A stretch of DNA of 64,000 bases, from assembly GCF_031501865.1 (NCBI RefSeq), contig NZ_JARRCW010000001.1:567001-631000 (forward strand). Reading direction: 5' to 3'. The stretch's first letter is position 1. Each line of letters starts with the position of its first letter. The notes under the pieces were generated by a model, which saw only the letters and a program-made list of their open reading frames with translations, was not told where the DNA came from and searched no databases. This DNA is from Pseudovibrio sp. M1P-2-3 (lineage in GTDB: Bacteria; Pseudomonadota; Alphaproteobacteria; Rhizobiales; Stappiaceae). Shown here piece by piece: positions 1-9,153 of this stretch. The position numbers and the translations under genes were made by a program.

Positions 1-308
1 AAACTATCTTTTCCACTGAGCGCTTTAGACTGAATTGGCACTCCGAAAACTGGAAGGGGGGTCATAGCCGCTGTCATACCTGGAAGGTGGGCAGCTCCTC
101 CTGCCCCAGCAATAATGACCTGATAGCCATTTTCACGGGCATTTTTGGCAAAGTTATAAAGACGATCTACTGTTCGATGAGCTGAAATAATCTTTGCTTC
201 ATACTTAATGCCAAGTGCATCCAGTGTATCGGCAGTATTTTTCATGGTTGGCCAATCGGACTGGCTCCCCATTATGATGGCAACTTTTGCAGTGCTCGGT
301 TCACTCAC
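1..308 (-). CDS. purE: N5-carboxyaminoimidazole ribonucleotide mutase PurE, 3' part cut by window edge
   Basis: PurE converts N5-CAIR to CAIR in de novo purine synthesis in the cytoplasm. The reverse strand reads [20 protein letters not shown] and later [13 protein letters not shown] and [20 protein letters not shown], which hold the family's GSxSDWP, SAHRTP-like and AGGAAHLPG motifs; the second motif has V in place of P. I chose GTG at 308 because AGGAC lies about 9 bases upstream and no better start is visible. The C-terminal end runs off the left edge, so about 100 residues are seen. In relatives purK usually follows, which would be outside the window. Confidence 0.93.
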   Translation of the reverse strand, partial: MSEPSTAKVAIIMGSQSDWPTMKNTADTLDALGIKYEAKIISAHRTVDRLYNFAKNARENGYQVIIAGAGGAAHLPGMTAAMTPLPVFGVPIQSKALSGKDS

Positions 309-416
309 GCTTATAGTCCTCGACCGTTTGCGTTGCAACGAAGGCCGGAATTATATGCGTTAACGTGTTGGTTGCAAGGGGAATTTATTGGCATATTGGA
401 GAGTGTTTTGTTGGGG

Positions 417-629
417 TTAAGCTATGATATCAGGAACAAGTTTACCTTCAAGAACTGTTATTTTATCTCGAAGCAATAACTTCTTTTTTTTCAACCTTTG
501 CAGCTGAAGCATATCGCTTATGCCAGTTTGGAGCAGAGCACTGATCGCGGCGTCAAGGTCTCGGTGCTCAAGGCGCAGTTGTGTTAAAGTTTGCTTGAGT
601 TCTTCTTGGTTTTTTTCGGTGGGTGTCAT
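417..629 (-). CDS. YdcH-family (DUF465) small protein
   Basis: A 70-residue protein rich in charged and leucine residues that looks like one helical hairpin. The C-terminal part carries LQRLKKKKLLLRDKI, the pattern L-K-K-K-K-L-x-L-K-D-x-I typical of the YdcH/DUF465 family of SlyX-like coiled-coil proteins, whose function is unknown. A longer frame reaches upstream to 791, but that part is hydrophobic and unlike the family, so I start at ATG 629. It is divergent from a second member of the same family at 946-1122. Confidence 0.75.
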   Translation of the reverse strand: MTPTEKNQEELKQTLTQLRLEHRDLDAAISALLQTGISDMLQLQRLKKKKLLLRDKITVLEGKLVPDIIA

Positions 630-945
630 CAAAATTTTACTCGTTTTAACAGTGAGCCGGTGTTGGGTTCCGGCGAAAAACCAATAGGAGAATACAAAAT
701 TTAGCCCAAGAAATGTTAGGGAGTCATTTTGTAGCTGTGAAACTAGAAAAACTAAGCCACCCCACTCTGCACTGAAGCCAAATACCAACATAGCCCAACC
801 CTGAGAGAAAAGGGAACATCATTCATTTAAAACAATCTAGCATTGTTATTATAGAGTCAAATGCACTTTTTTGTCGTTCGACAGATGATAATTTTAATGC
901 CACTATGCAAAACATTAACAGCAATAGACAGGAGGATCTTCATCT

Positions 946-1122
946 ATGTCCATCCAGGCTCGTTTGTCCGAACTTGAGCGTCGTCATGCATCTCTTGAAA
1001 AGGAAATTGAAGGAACCGCGCTGCATCCTTCTGTGGATTCTCTCGAGATTGCAGAGTTAAAGCGACGAAAGCTGCTGTTAAAGGAACAGATATCACAAAT
1101 TAAAATCCAGCAACCACATTAG
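946..1122 (+). CDS. YdcH-family (DUF465) small protein, 58 residues
   Basis: A short gene starting MSIQARLSELERRHASLEKE and ending with ELKRRKLLLKEQISQIK, the YdcH/DUF465 C-terminal signature. A strong ribosome binding site (AGGAGG, about 930-935) precedes ATG 946 at 10 bases. The protein should be a soluble helical hairpin of unknown function. It is transcribed away from the related gene at 417-629, so the two are divergent paralogues sharing a promoter region of about 315 bases. Confidence 0.85.
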   Translation: MSIQARLSELERRHASLEKEIEGTALHPSVDSLEIAELKRRKLLLKEQISQIKIQQPH

Positions 1123-1402
1123 CTCATTCATAAAAGCAATGCGCCATGCAGGTGTATGACGCTTTAAATTCCGCGGACTGATTGTATTTAGAGTACTTTC
1201 AGTCCGTTTTTGGCAGAATTAACTGAATTTCATTGATCAGAGTTATATCGTTTCATGAAAAGACTACAGCGACAATGTGCGCAAGTGTAGTGAAGCCACC
1301 GATATTCTAGAGTAGGCGAGTGTCCCGGATCACTTGATGGATCATAGGGTTGTCAGAGACTACGTTTCAGTTCATTGAAACATGTAATCGCTAGGTTTTG
1401 CT

Positions 1403-1786
1403 ATGCCTCGGCTCCGGTTTGATCTTGATCGTGTGATTTATATAGTCCTCAGTGTAGTTTCTGTTGCAGTAGCAGTTTTTGTTGGGATGGAGGCTATAGG
1501 GGTGAGTGGAGGAGCTCAACGCTATGGGGTTTGGCTCGTCATTCCGATTCTTTTGGCTGGGCTTGTTGAGTTTTATCTTTCGCGCCATGAAGCTCTGAAA
1601 AGTTTACGTAGCTTTGGTGGGTTGCTTTTTTTGATTACTACATTTTTCGTCGCGTTCTGCCTCATTCTAACTGTACTGCATTTCAAGCTTGAGCTGTCAT
1701 CTATGATTGACCTCAAGGGATTTGCTACAACATTCTCGTCAAACACTATCGGAAACAGTGGCTTGAGAATGCCATTCTTTTTCTAA
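1403..1786 (+). CDS. Small inner-membrane protein, unknown function
   Basis: A 127-residue frame with three hydrophobic segments (about residues 11-33, 43-58 and 70-95), so probably a three-span inner membrane protein. I recognise no family. There is no clear Shine-Dalgarno before ATG 1403, only TAGGT. The tail, NTIGNSGLRMPFFF, is unusual and could reflect truncation. The size recalls TctB-like subunits of tripartite tricarboxylate transporters, but no partner genes are near and I do not make that call. Confidence 0.5.
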   Translation: MPRLRFDLDRVIYIVLSVVSVAVAVFVGMEAIGVSGGAQRYGVWLVIPILLAGLVEFYLSRHEALKSLRSFGGLLFLITTFFVAFCLILTVLHFKLELSSMIDLKGFATTFSSNTIGNSGLRMPFFF

Positions 1787-1878
1787 ATTCTTCTCTTCAC
1801 TGCTGTATTTGGTCGACTATTTCATTAGATTCATTCTGTTGCCTTCAGGCAAGATTCACTTCACCTTGGATAACAAGA

Positions 1879-1897
1879 CGTAACTCATAAAGTTACG
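1879..1897 (+). promoter_or_regulatory. Perfect 7-bp hairpin in the prpE leader
   Basis: CGTAACT (1879-1885) and AGTTACG (1891-1897) form a perfect inverted repeat with a five-base spacer, ending 10 bases before the GGGAGGAG ribosome binding site of prpE. It could be an operator or a leader hairpin; the sequence does not tell which. No T tract follows, so it is not a terminator. Confidence 0.4.
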
Positions 1898-1920
1898 AGT
1901 GGTCTTTGGGAGGAGCTACA

Positions 1921-3840
1921 ATGAAAAGTCGTTATTTCGATACCTATGAAGCATGGAAGAAGGACCCTGAGCAGTTTTGGGCCAATGCTGCTAATAGTAT
2001 TGATTGGATCAAGGCATGGGACAAGGTGTTCGATCCTGAAAGTGGTCCTTACGGACGCTGGTTCACGGAAGGTCAGACGAATACTTGCTATAACTGTTTG
2101 GATCGTCACGTGGAACGTGGCAGGGCTGAGCAAATTGCTTTGATTTACGATAGTCCGTTGGCTGGTAAAAAACAGAAATTCACCTACGCAGAGCTTCTAG
2201 AAAAGGTTGCTGCTATGGCCGCTCTGATGGCACGTCAAGGGATAGGTAAAGGTGATCGGGTGCTCATATACATGCCAATGATCCCTGAAGTGGTTGTAGC
2301 AATGCTCGCATGTGCAAGGGTGGGTGCGATTCATTCCGTGGTCTTTGGCGGCTTTGCTGCGCGGGAGCTGGCCGCTCGTATTGAGGATGCACAACCTAAA
2401 CTAGTTGTTGCAGCTTCCTGTGGTCTGGAGCCTCAAAAGATCATATCCTATAAGCCATTGTTGGATGAGGCTATCGAACTCTCGAAGCATAAACCTGATA
2501 CTTGCTTCATTTTGCAAAGGGAAGAATGCCCGGCAGTGCTTAAAGAAGGCCAAGATCTGGACTTGGGTCAGCTTATGGCTGATGCTTTGTCGCATGACCT
2601 TTCTCACGAATGTGTGCCGGTGTTGGCGACTGATCCACTATATATTCTCTATACATCTGGGACGACGGGGCAGCCCAAAGGAGTATTGCGGGACAATGGT
2701 GGCCATATGGTCGCACTGACTTGGTCCATGAAAAATCTTTACGATGTTGGCGTTGGAGACGTCTTCTGGGCAGCTTCAGATGTGGGTTGGGTTGTTGGAC
2801 ATTCATATATTGTGTACGCGCCGTTACTGGCAGGAGCTACAACCGTTCTTTATGAAGGTAAACCAGTAGGCACTCCAGATGCAGGTGCTTTTTGGCGCAT
2901 TATTAGCGAATATTCTGTAAAATCACTCTTTACCGCGCCCACTGCAATTCGCGTTATAAAGAGGGATGACCCTAAGGCTAAGCTGCTCGAAAACTACAAA
3001 ATGGATAGTTTTAAATCTCTTTTTTTGGCGGGAGAGCACGCTGATCCGGATACAGTAGAGTGGGCCTCTCAGCTGTTGAATGTACCGGTTATTGATCATT
3101 GGTGGCAAACGGAAACAGGGTGGTGCATCTCCGGTAATCCCTTGGGGTTGGGAATGCTACCAGCGAAAGCTGGGGCTTCCACCCTACCGCTGCCTGGTTA
3201 CGATGTTCGTATTCTGGATGACCATGGAAAGGAAGTACCTGCTGGCGTATTGGGGAATATACTCATAAAACTGCCCCTTCCTCCTGGTTGCCTCCCAACG
3301 CTATGGCAAGCGGAACAACGGTTTGAAGAAAGTTATCTCTCAGAATTTCCAGGGTATTACAAAACAGCAGATGCCGGGAGGAAAGATGAAGATGGGTATC
3401 TCTACATAATGTCTCGTACAGATGACATAATTAATGTTGCTGGACATAGGCTCTCTACAGGGGGAATGGAGGAGGTTCTCGCAGGACATAAGGATGTTGC
3501 TGAGTGCGCAGTAATTGGGGTTTCTGATACGATTAAGGGGAAAATTCCGTGCGGTCTTGTGGTTCTTAAGTCTGGGGTCGAACGGGATCCTTCAGAAATT
3601 GAGAAAGAACTGGTGAGTTCTGTGAGGCAAAAAATTGGTGCGGTTGCTGCATTCAAAATTGCTGTAACTGTTGAGCGCTTACCAAAAACAAGAAGTGGAA
3701 AAATACTACGCGGGACCATGCGCAGTATTGCAGAGGGAGCAGAGTATAAGGTTCCCGCAACTATAGATGATCCTATCATATTAAGCGAAATAGAAGCGCA
3801 ATTGAAAAAGCGAGGACTGGTAGGCCTCAACAAGGAATAA
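1921..3840 (+). CDS. prpE: Propionyl-CoA synthetase PrpE
   Basis: A 639-residue AMP-forming acyl-CoA synthetase that activates propionate (and probably acetate) to the CoA ester through an acyl-adenylate. The adenylation loop YILYTSGTTGQPKG spans residues 241-254, the WWQTETGW motif follows, and the C-terminal domain carries PKTRSGKILRG with the catalytic lysine near residue 594, a known site of reversible acetylation in the family. ATG 1921 is preceded by GGGAGGAG (1908-1914); five upstream in-frame residues are excluded for that reason. Length and N-terminus (YEAWKKDPEQFW) fit PrpE better than AcsA. A short-chain dehydrogenase gene follows after 62 bases. Confidence 0.9.
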   Translation: MKSRYFDTYEAWKKDPEQFWANAANSIDWIKAWDKVFDPESGPYGRWFTEGQTNTCYNCLDRHVERGRAEQIALIYDSPLAGKKQKFTYAELLEKVAAMAALMARQGIGKGDRVLIYMPMIPEVVVAMLACARVGAIHSVVFGGFAARELAARIEDAQPKLVVAASCGLEPQKIISYKPLLDEAIELSKHKPDTCFILQREECPAVLKEGQDLDLGQLMADALSHDLSHECVPVLATDPLYILYTSGTTGQPKGVLRDNGGHMVALTWSMKNLYDVGVGDVFWAASDVGWVVGHSYIVYAPLLAGATTVLYEGKPVGTPDAGAFWRIISEYSVKSLFTAPTAIRVIKRDDPKAKLLENYKMDSFKSLFLAGEHADPDTVEWASQLLNVPVIDHWWQTETGWCISGNPLGLGMLPAKAGASTLPLPGYDVRILDDHGKEVPAGVLGNILIKLPLPPGCLPTLWQAEQRFEESYLSEFPGYYKTADAGRKDEDGYLYIMSRTDDIINVAGHRLSTGGMEEVLAGHKDVAECAVIGVSDTIKGKIPCGLVVLKSGVERDPSEIEKELVSSVRQKIGAVAAFKIAVTVERLPKTRSGKILRGTMRSIAEGAEYKVPATIDDPIILSEIEAQLKKRGLVGLNKE

Positions 3841-3902
3841 GTAGATGTTACTGTTCTTTGGGTGGCCGAACTTGATCCTTCGCTAAGTGGAGTGGTTTTA
3901 TC

Positions 3903-4700
3903 ATGACGCTTGAGAATAAAGTTGCCGTTATCACTGGGGCCGCCCATGGCATAGGTTATGCCATTGCTAAGCGTTTCGTCGACGTTGGATGCAATGTCAT
4001 GCTTGCAGACATTGATGAGAAAGCTGGTGAGGAAGCTGCTGAAAGCTTGAAGCAAAAAGGAAATGTCGAGTTTATTCACTGCAACGTTGGTGAACGCTTG
4101 GGTGTCCGAAATATGGTATCTGCGACAATCGATACTTTTGGGCATATAGATATTTTGGTAAATAATGCTGGCATAGCTTCAGCATCAGACTTTCTCGATG
4201 TTAAACTTGATGACTTTGACCGGATAATAAAAGTGAACTTGCGTGGCCCGTTTTTGTGCTCGCAAGCAGTCGCGCGCCATATGGTAGAAAGACTGTCTGA
4301 AGGGACGCAAATCAATGGTGCATGCATCATCAATATATCTTCCATAAATTCCATTCTGGCTGTCGCTGATCAAGCTCCATATTCAGTCTCTAAAGGGGGG
4401 CTAAACCAGCTTACACGGGTCTGTGCAGTGGCTTTAGCTCCTTATGGTATCCGGGTTAATGCGATCGGGCCTGGTGCTGTGGATACAAAACTGCTTACAG
4501 ATATTATACAAGATCAACAAACTCTAGAAAAAGTTATGTTGAGAACACCTTTAGGGCGGCTGGGGAAAGCCTCAGAAATTGCAAGCGTTGCTGCTTTTTT
4601 AGCATCAGAGGATGCCGGATATATTACCGGGCAGGTAATCTTCGCTGATGGTGGCCGATTGCCTTTGAATTTTACAAACTACCAACATCAGGGAGAATAG
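3903..4700 (+). CDS. SDR-family oxidoreductase
   Basis: A classical short-chain dehydrogenase of 265 residues. The NAD(P)-binding motif TGAAHGIG is at residues 11-18, NNAG at 87-90, the catalytic serine near 147 and the Y160-x3-K164 pair in YSVSK. The IGPGAVDT and GQVIFADGG stretches are typical of the glucose/ribitol dehydrogenase-like group. An acidic residue at the end of strand 2 (LADID, 34-38) suggests NAD rather than NADP. It lies 62 bases after prpE on the same strand and may be co-transcribed. The substrate cannot be read from the sequence. Confidence 0.85.
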   Translation: MTLENKVAVITGAAHGIGYAIAKRFVDVGCNVMLADIDEKAGEEAAESLKQKGNVEFIHCNVGERLGVRNMVSATIDTFGHIDILVNNAGIASASDFLDVKLDDFDRIIKVNLRGPFLCSQAVARHMVERLSEGTQINGACIINISSINSILAVADQAPYSVSKGGLNQLTRVCAVALAPYGIRVNAIGPGAVDTKLLTDIIQDQQTLEKVMLRTPLGRLGKASEIASVAAFLASEDAGYITGQVIFADGGRLPLNFTNYQHQGE

Positions 4701-4741
4701 CTGCCCTATATAGGTAAAGTTGCATACAAATATATTTACAA

Positions 4742-6508
4742 CTAATTCAACGTAAATTGGAGCTTTGCCAGCTTTGAATACAAACCATTTTTGGCAATTA
4801 ACTCTTGGTGTTTTCCGGTTTCGATAATCCTACCGTTTTCCAACACAATAATCCTGTCTGCATTAAGAACAGTTGCTAGGCGGTGGGCAATCACAAGCGT
4901 TGTCCTACCCTGCATGAGCTGGTCTAAGGCTTGTTGAACTGTTTTCTCACTCTCTGCATCAAGGGCACTTGTCGCTTCATCTAGTAACAAAATAGGAGCA
5001 TCCTTTAGGATTGCTCGAGCAATTGCAATCCGTTGCCTCTGACCTCCAGATAATGTAACACCTCTTTCTCCAATTATGGTGTCATAGCCATGATCCATCT
5101 TTAAAATAAACTCTTCTGCTAAAGCCTGTTTGGAAGCACTCATAATTGCATTTAGGGAAGCGTTGGGGCTGCCATATGAAATGTTGTCGGCAACACTCAT
5201 ATGAAATATGGCCGTATCTTGGGGAACAAGTGCCATGTGTCGACGTAGTTCTCTGGTCGGGAGATTTTGCAAATCTATATCGTCGAGTAAGATTTTGCCC
5301 TTTGTTGGGTCGTAAAATCTCATAAGTAATTGAAATATAGTTGACTTTCCTGATCCGCTTGGCCCAACAATGGCAACTGTCTCTCCCTTTTTAATATTGA
5401 CTGAGAGATCATCAATGACCCCTTTGGGGGTTGTTGGATATGAGAACTTGATTCTATCAAAAGTGATTGAGCCCTTTGGAGGGTACAGGAGCTTTTGAGG
5501 CTCAATTGGCTCTGAAACTTCTGTTGAGGTTGCCAAAAGTTCCGCGAGCCGCTCGGCAGCCCCAGCTGCCTGTGAAAGTTCCCCCCAAACTTGTGCGAGC
5601 TGGCTTAATGCTCCGGCAGCAAGAATTGAATAGACAATAAACTGAGCCAATTCTCCGGCAGTGATTGTTCCTTCAATCACGGAAAGTGCTCCAACCCAAA
5701 TAACGGAGGTAATGCTTCCTAGTGTCACAGACATAATAGTGAATACTAATAGGGAGCGTGTCTTAACCGCATGAACTGAATCTGTAAAAGCTACTTCCGT
5801 ATCCTGTGAAAACCTCTGTGAGACGTGCGTTTCAGCTAGAAAGGACTGAAGCGTTCTAATTGATCCGAGTGCTTCTGTTGCATAAGCAATTGTCTCAGCC
5901 AAAGAGTCTTGTGCAGTACGGCTTCGCTTTTTTACGGACCGGCCAAAAGCAATTAATGGCAGGACGATAAGGGGAATAGCGACCAGAACAAATATCGAAA
6001 GTGTAGGACTGGTAACTGCCATCATTAAAGCGCCACCTCCAAGTAGGAGGATTTGGCGAAGTGCAATCGAGGCGCTGGCCCCAAACGCGGCCTTTATGAG
6101 CGTTGTGTCTGCAGCTAGCCGTGAAATGATTTCACCAGATTTGGCACGATCGAAGAATGCGGGACTTAAGCTCGTTAGATGCGCAAACACATCAGAGCGG
6201 ATGTCAGCGACGACACGTTCTCCGATCCACATGACATAATAGTACCGCAGAGCACTCGCTATGGCCAAGGCAAGGCCTAGTAGAAATAAACCGAGGAAAG
6301 CGTTGTCAACGATAGATATGCTGCTATTCGAAAAGCCATCATCTATCAATTGGCGCAGGGCTAACGGCAACAAAAGTGTGAGTACGGCTGCTGCAATTAG
6401 AGCCGCTATAGCGCAATATACTTTGCGTTGGTGGCGTTTCAGGTATGGAAAAAGCGCTATGAGGGGGTGCAATGAATCTTTGATTTTCGGCGTAGCAAGT
6501 ATGGACAT
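4742..6508 (-). CDS. ABC exporter, fused permease and ATPase (MsbA-like)
   Basis: A 588-residue half-transporter: six membrane segments in the first 320 residues, then an ATPase domain with Walker A (VGPSGSGKST), the signature LSGGQRQRIAIARAI and Walker B (ILLLDEATSALD) followed by the H-loop IAHRLATV. It should work as a homodimer in the inner membrane. I start at ATG 6508; a frame open to 6628 would add 40 residues that do not look like this family. The gene is divergent from rpmE, as often seen in Rhizobiales. Lipid or drug export is plausible, but the substrate is not known. Confidence 0.85.
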   Translation of the reverse strand: MSILATPKIKDSLHPLIALFPYLKRHQRKVYCAIAALIAAAVLTLLLPLALRQLIDDGFSNSSISIVDNAFLGLFLLGLALAIASALRYYYVMWIGERVVADIRSDVFAHLTSLSPAFFDRAKSGEIISRLAADTTLIKAAFGASASIALRQILLLGGGALMMAVTSPTLSIFVLVAIPLIVLPLIAFGRSVKKRSRTAQDSLAETIAYATEALGSIRTLQSFLAETHVSQRFSQDTEVAFTDSVHAVKTRSLLVFTIMSVTLGSITSVIWVGALSVIEGTITAGELAQFIVYSILAAGALSQLAQVWGELSQAAGAAERLAELLATSTEVSEPIEPQKLLYPPKGSITFDRIKFSYPTTPKGVIDDLSVNIKKGETVAIVGPSGSGKSTIFQLLMRFYDPTKGKILLDDIDLQNLPTRELRRHMALVPQDTAIFHMSVADNISYGSPNASLNAIMSASKQALAEEFILKMDHGYDTIIGERGVTLSGGQRQRIAIARAILKDAPILLLDEATSALDAESEKTVQQALDQLMQGRTTLVIAHRLATVLNADRIIVLENGRIIETGKHQELIAKNGLYSKLAKLQFTLN

Positions 6509-6698
6509 GGGTATCCCAATTAATTTCAAAATTCTATAATTATGATATAGGAATGGAAGTAGAAGCGTATCGATTAAAAATTCAAGCAGATTCTCTTGGG
6601 TCAGGGGGGACTTGCCCTCTTGTAACACGCGGTTTGATGAGTTATAGACGCGATCACGATTTTAAGCTGCCTGTGAATCTGGCAGTTTCAGAGGATAA

Positions 6699-6727
6699 TT
6701 GCGGATTGAGCCAGCCCAACCTATATA
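6699..6727 (+). promoter_or_regulatory. Sigma-70-type promoter of rpmE
   Basis: TTGCGG (6699-6704), 17 bases, then TATATA (6722-6727) lie 33 bases before the rpmE start codon. Spacing and the -10 box fit a housekeeping promoter. This is a reading by eye. Confidence 0.55.
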
Positions 6728-6760
6728 GAGGTGGCGAGGCCGACGCTGAAAGGACTGGCT

Positions 6761-6985
6761 ATGAAACAGGATATTCATCCAGACTACCACACCATCACAG
6801 TTGTGATGACAGATGGTTCTGAATACAAAACACGCTCTACATACGGCGCTGAAGGTGCAACTTTGCAGCTGGACATTGATCCAAGCTCTCACCCAGCATG
6901 GACTGGTGGTGATCGTCAGCTTATGGACCGTGATGGCCGCGTATCTAAGTTCAAAAACAAATTTGCAGGCTTTTTGGGCGGTTAA
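6761..6985 (+). CDS. rpmE: 50S ribosomal protein L31
   Basis: A 74-residue protein beginning [20 protein letters not shown] and containing SSHPAWTG, the conserved L31 pattern; it sits at the inter-subunit bridge of the ribosome. There is no cysteine in the protein, so this is the zinc-free form of L31. AAAGGA precedes ATG 6761 by about 8 bases. The gene is monocistronic, with its own promoter and a terminator at 7009-7040. Confidence 0.93.
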   Translation: MKQDIHPDYHTITVVMTDGSEYKTRSTYGAEGATLQLDIDPSSHPAWTGGDRQLMDRDGRVSKFKNKFAGFLGG

Positions 6986-7008
6986 TTCAGCTCAAAACTA
7001 TTGCGAAC

Positions 7009-7040
7009 AAAAAGCCTCGGTTTATCTGGGGCTTTTTTTA
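7009..7040 (+). terminator. Intrinsic terminator after rpmE
   Basis: AAAAAGCC (7009-7016) pairs with GGCTTTTT (7030-7037), the stem being extended by T-G and C-G pairs, and a T run follows. The stop codon of the convergent gene at 7038-8297 lies at the right end of the hairpin, and the A run on the left gives a T run for the opposite strand, so it may serve both genes. Confidence 0.8.
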
Positions 7041-8297
7041 TTGTCTCTTGTTATCAACTAATGAGTTGACCATATCTGAAATTTCATCGTAATCGGCTCC
7101 ATCATATAATTCGCCCAGGGGTTCACGTTCACCCAATGCGCCTTCAAGGTGTGGAAATGAGAGCGTATAGCGCTCTATCCCTCTAAGTGCCCATTTGTGA
7201 TAGGCTGGCTGATGCGCAGTCAGTCCAATTCTTGTCCGCTTGGGGGAAATACCCAATCTTTCCAACTCTGTCCGGATTCTGTGAATGGCTTTAGCTGAAA
7301 TCACAAACTTCTTCATGAACTGGTTAAAACGAGATGCCTGCATTTGATTGTTGAGTTGGTGTAGGTCAGTAGGTGAATTAATAAAAGTCCACCCCCCTGA
7401 CGTTCTGGTGTCTTTAGAGCGTGTAAAGTTCTTGTTTAGTAATTCGGGATTCCTGGAAATATCATAGTATTTAACCTTTCCCCCGTGCAGAGTATACAAA
7501 GAGCCGTTTTTCGAGCGTACGGCAATGGGGGAGGAGAGGCTTCTAATAAAATCTGCTGCTGCAGCTTTATCTTCACCCTCTAATATATCAATAACTTGCA
7601 GACACTTTTGGTCCAAGCAAATAGTATGGGAGCGTAAAGCACTTGCCAGTACATCTTCTATGTAAAGGTTGGAAGCCTGAAAACATCTAAGGACAACTTC
7701 CAATTCATCTTCAGAGAAAAGTTCAGGGTGACTCAGTGTTGAGCAGGCTTGTTGGTTAAGTCGGTATGCGTTTAAAATGTAAAAAACGGGGTTCGCCTCC
7801 AGCAACTCTCCAGTGTTTAGTGACAGGCCATTATCGTCTAATTTTTGAATAAGTTGATTGGCCTCGATAGCATTGGAAACTGCTTCTAGAATACTGCTGC
7901 TCCACCTCAAAAGTCTGGTTGGTAGTCCCGCTGTTGCCATTTCCTCAAGAAGGTCCAGTGACAATTGGTGGGCTTTTAGTTTTCCCGTGAAGTTATTTAC
8001 CAGATTACTTTCATTTACATAATCTAGCCCCCCTTCGTTTCTACTTTCGAATACAGGAGGGCAAGCGATTGAATTTTGGTCAGCCCGGCCCAGGAACCAA
8101 AGACCTGAAGAAATAGGGCGAGGGAAGCGGTCATCAGTATACCCGAGAGGGGCGATTGGGTCAGGGCTGATAACTTCCGAAAGATATTCATAGGGACGTT
8201 GTATAATATCAAGAACATCTGAGATGGATTCAATAAGTATGGGAGAACCATCTCTTTGAAACGTGCAGGAGTTTTCTGGGGTCTCTCGCGAGTTCAT
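7038..8297 (-). CDS. FRG-domain-like protein, divergent
   Basis: A 419-residue soluble protein. Residues 65-73 (GLWFLGRAD) and 121-138 (ATAGLPTRLLRWSSSILE) match the two halves of the FRG domain, usually WFRGQ and QHxGLPTRLLDW, with an intervening acidic residue (E96) where the domain has one. Three usually conserved residues are changed: the R of FRG, the QH pair and the D before the W. The C-terminal 250 residues match nothing I recognise. ATG 8297 is preceded by AGGACA at about 9 bases. FRG proteins have no settled function. The gene lies between rpmE and the rcdA-like gene, which usually sit close together in this order, so it looks like an insertion. The domain call rests on these motifs alone. 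Confidence 0.6.
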   Translation of the reverse strand: MNSRETPENSCTFQRDGSPILIESISDVLDIIQRPYEYLSEVISPDPIAPLGYTDDRFPRPISSGLWFLGRADQNSIACPPVFESRNEGGLDYVNESNLVNNFTGKLKAHQLSLDLLEEMATAGLPTRLLRWSSSILEAVSNAIEANQLIQKLDDNGLSLNTGELLEANPVFYILNAYRLNQQACSTLSHPELFSEDELEVVLRCFQASNLYIEDVLASALRSHTICLDQKCLQVIDILEGEDKAAAADFIRSLSSPIAVRSKNGSLYTLHGGKVKYYDISRNPELLNKNFTRSKDTRTSGGWTFINSPTDLHQLNNQMQASRFNQFMKKFVISAKAIHRIRTELERLGISPKRTRIGLTAHQPAYHKWALRGIERYTLSFPHLEGALGEREPLGELYDGADYDEISDMVNSLVDNKRQ

Positions 8298-8412
8298 TTG
8301 TGATTGTCCTGAAAACGAACCTAGTCCTTGTTTGCTTCAGGATTCTATAGGAATCTCTTTAAGAGAGCCTCTATCAAATTAAAGGGGATCTAGGAGCGGT
8401 ACATAATAGCCT

Positions 8413-8937
8413 CTACCCATGAAAAGCTTCTCGAATTTTTGATATCTGATCAGCAATAGGGTTTTGTGCAGTACTCACTCGGTCGCTTTGAAGCTCTAAA
8501 GCTATCATTTTATCCATATGCTGAATGCGTTCTTGTAATCGTATGGAGCGTTGAATTAAATCCAGCATTGGATCGGGAAGCTTCCCATTTAGATTATTTG
8601 GATCGAAAGAAAAGAAACGGTCAATTTTTATGCCCTTGCATTCCTTGGTTGCTTGTTCAGGTGTAATCTCTCCTTCCTTTGCGGCTCTTTGCAGAAGGAG
8701 CCAAGATGCAAGTTGCATCAAACGGGTAGTTAAACGCATGGATTCCGATGCATAAACGAGGGAGTTCGCTGGCTGTAGCTTTCGTGCAGCTTCTCGCCCT
8801 TCACCATCCAGATAGGAAGCTGTCTCTTCTATGAGGTTCATGCCTTCTTTATAGAGGCCGGTAAAGCTTGGAGATTTAAACAATCTACTCGTAAATGGGA
8901 TGGGCAAGGCACTTTGTTTATTCTTGCTATCATTCAT
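8413..8937 (-). CDS. RcdA-like protein (DUF1465), cell-cycle proteolysis adaptor family
   Basis: A 174-residue helical protein with YLDGEGR at 42-48, ESMRLTTRLMQ at 65-75 and SWLLLQRA just after, the hallmark of DUF1465, the family of Caulobacter RcdA. RcdA links the CpdR-primed ClpXP protease to CtrA and other substrates. The middle section (residues 90-130) differs from Caulobacter RcdA, so the regulatory role is inferred from family membership. Start ATG 8937. The gap to the FRG-like gene downstream is 115 bases, and the two could be co-transcribed. Confidence 0.8.
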   Translation of the reverse strand: MNDSKNKQSALPIPFTSRLFKSPSFTGLYKEGMNLIEETASYLDGEGREAARKLQPANSLVYASESMRLTTRLMQLASWLLLQRAAKEGEITPEQATKECKGIKIDRFFSFDPNNLNGKLPDPMLDLIQRSIRLQERIQHMDKMIALELQSDRVSTAQNPIADQISKIREAFHG

Positions 8938-9153
8938 GACGGGCTGACCTTCTCAATACTATCAGTGAGTTTCAAAAAAGGCATCAGTTAAATTAAGACG
9001 CTGATTAAAATTCTAGAAAAAATTGAGAATAAATCCGAGCAATTTCATCTGTTATACTTAACGTTCATCGATCTACTATAGCCACTCTAAAAAAACACTC
9101 CTGAAAAGTAGGAGGCAATAGTCTTGAGTAAGAGGGTCTAATCTGGAAGAAAA

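Noticed and set aside
3402-4145. 247-codon minus-strand frame across the prpE-SDR junction
   Set aside because: It overlaps the 3' end of prpE and the 5' end of the SDR gene in antisense and has no recognisable domain.
8993-9008. CtrA box upstream of the rcdA-like gene
   Set aside because: TTAA-N8-TTAA is seen, but the CtrA consensus has a 7-base spacer; in AT-rich DNA this match is weak.
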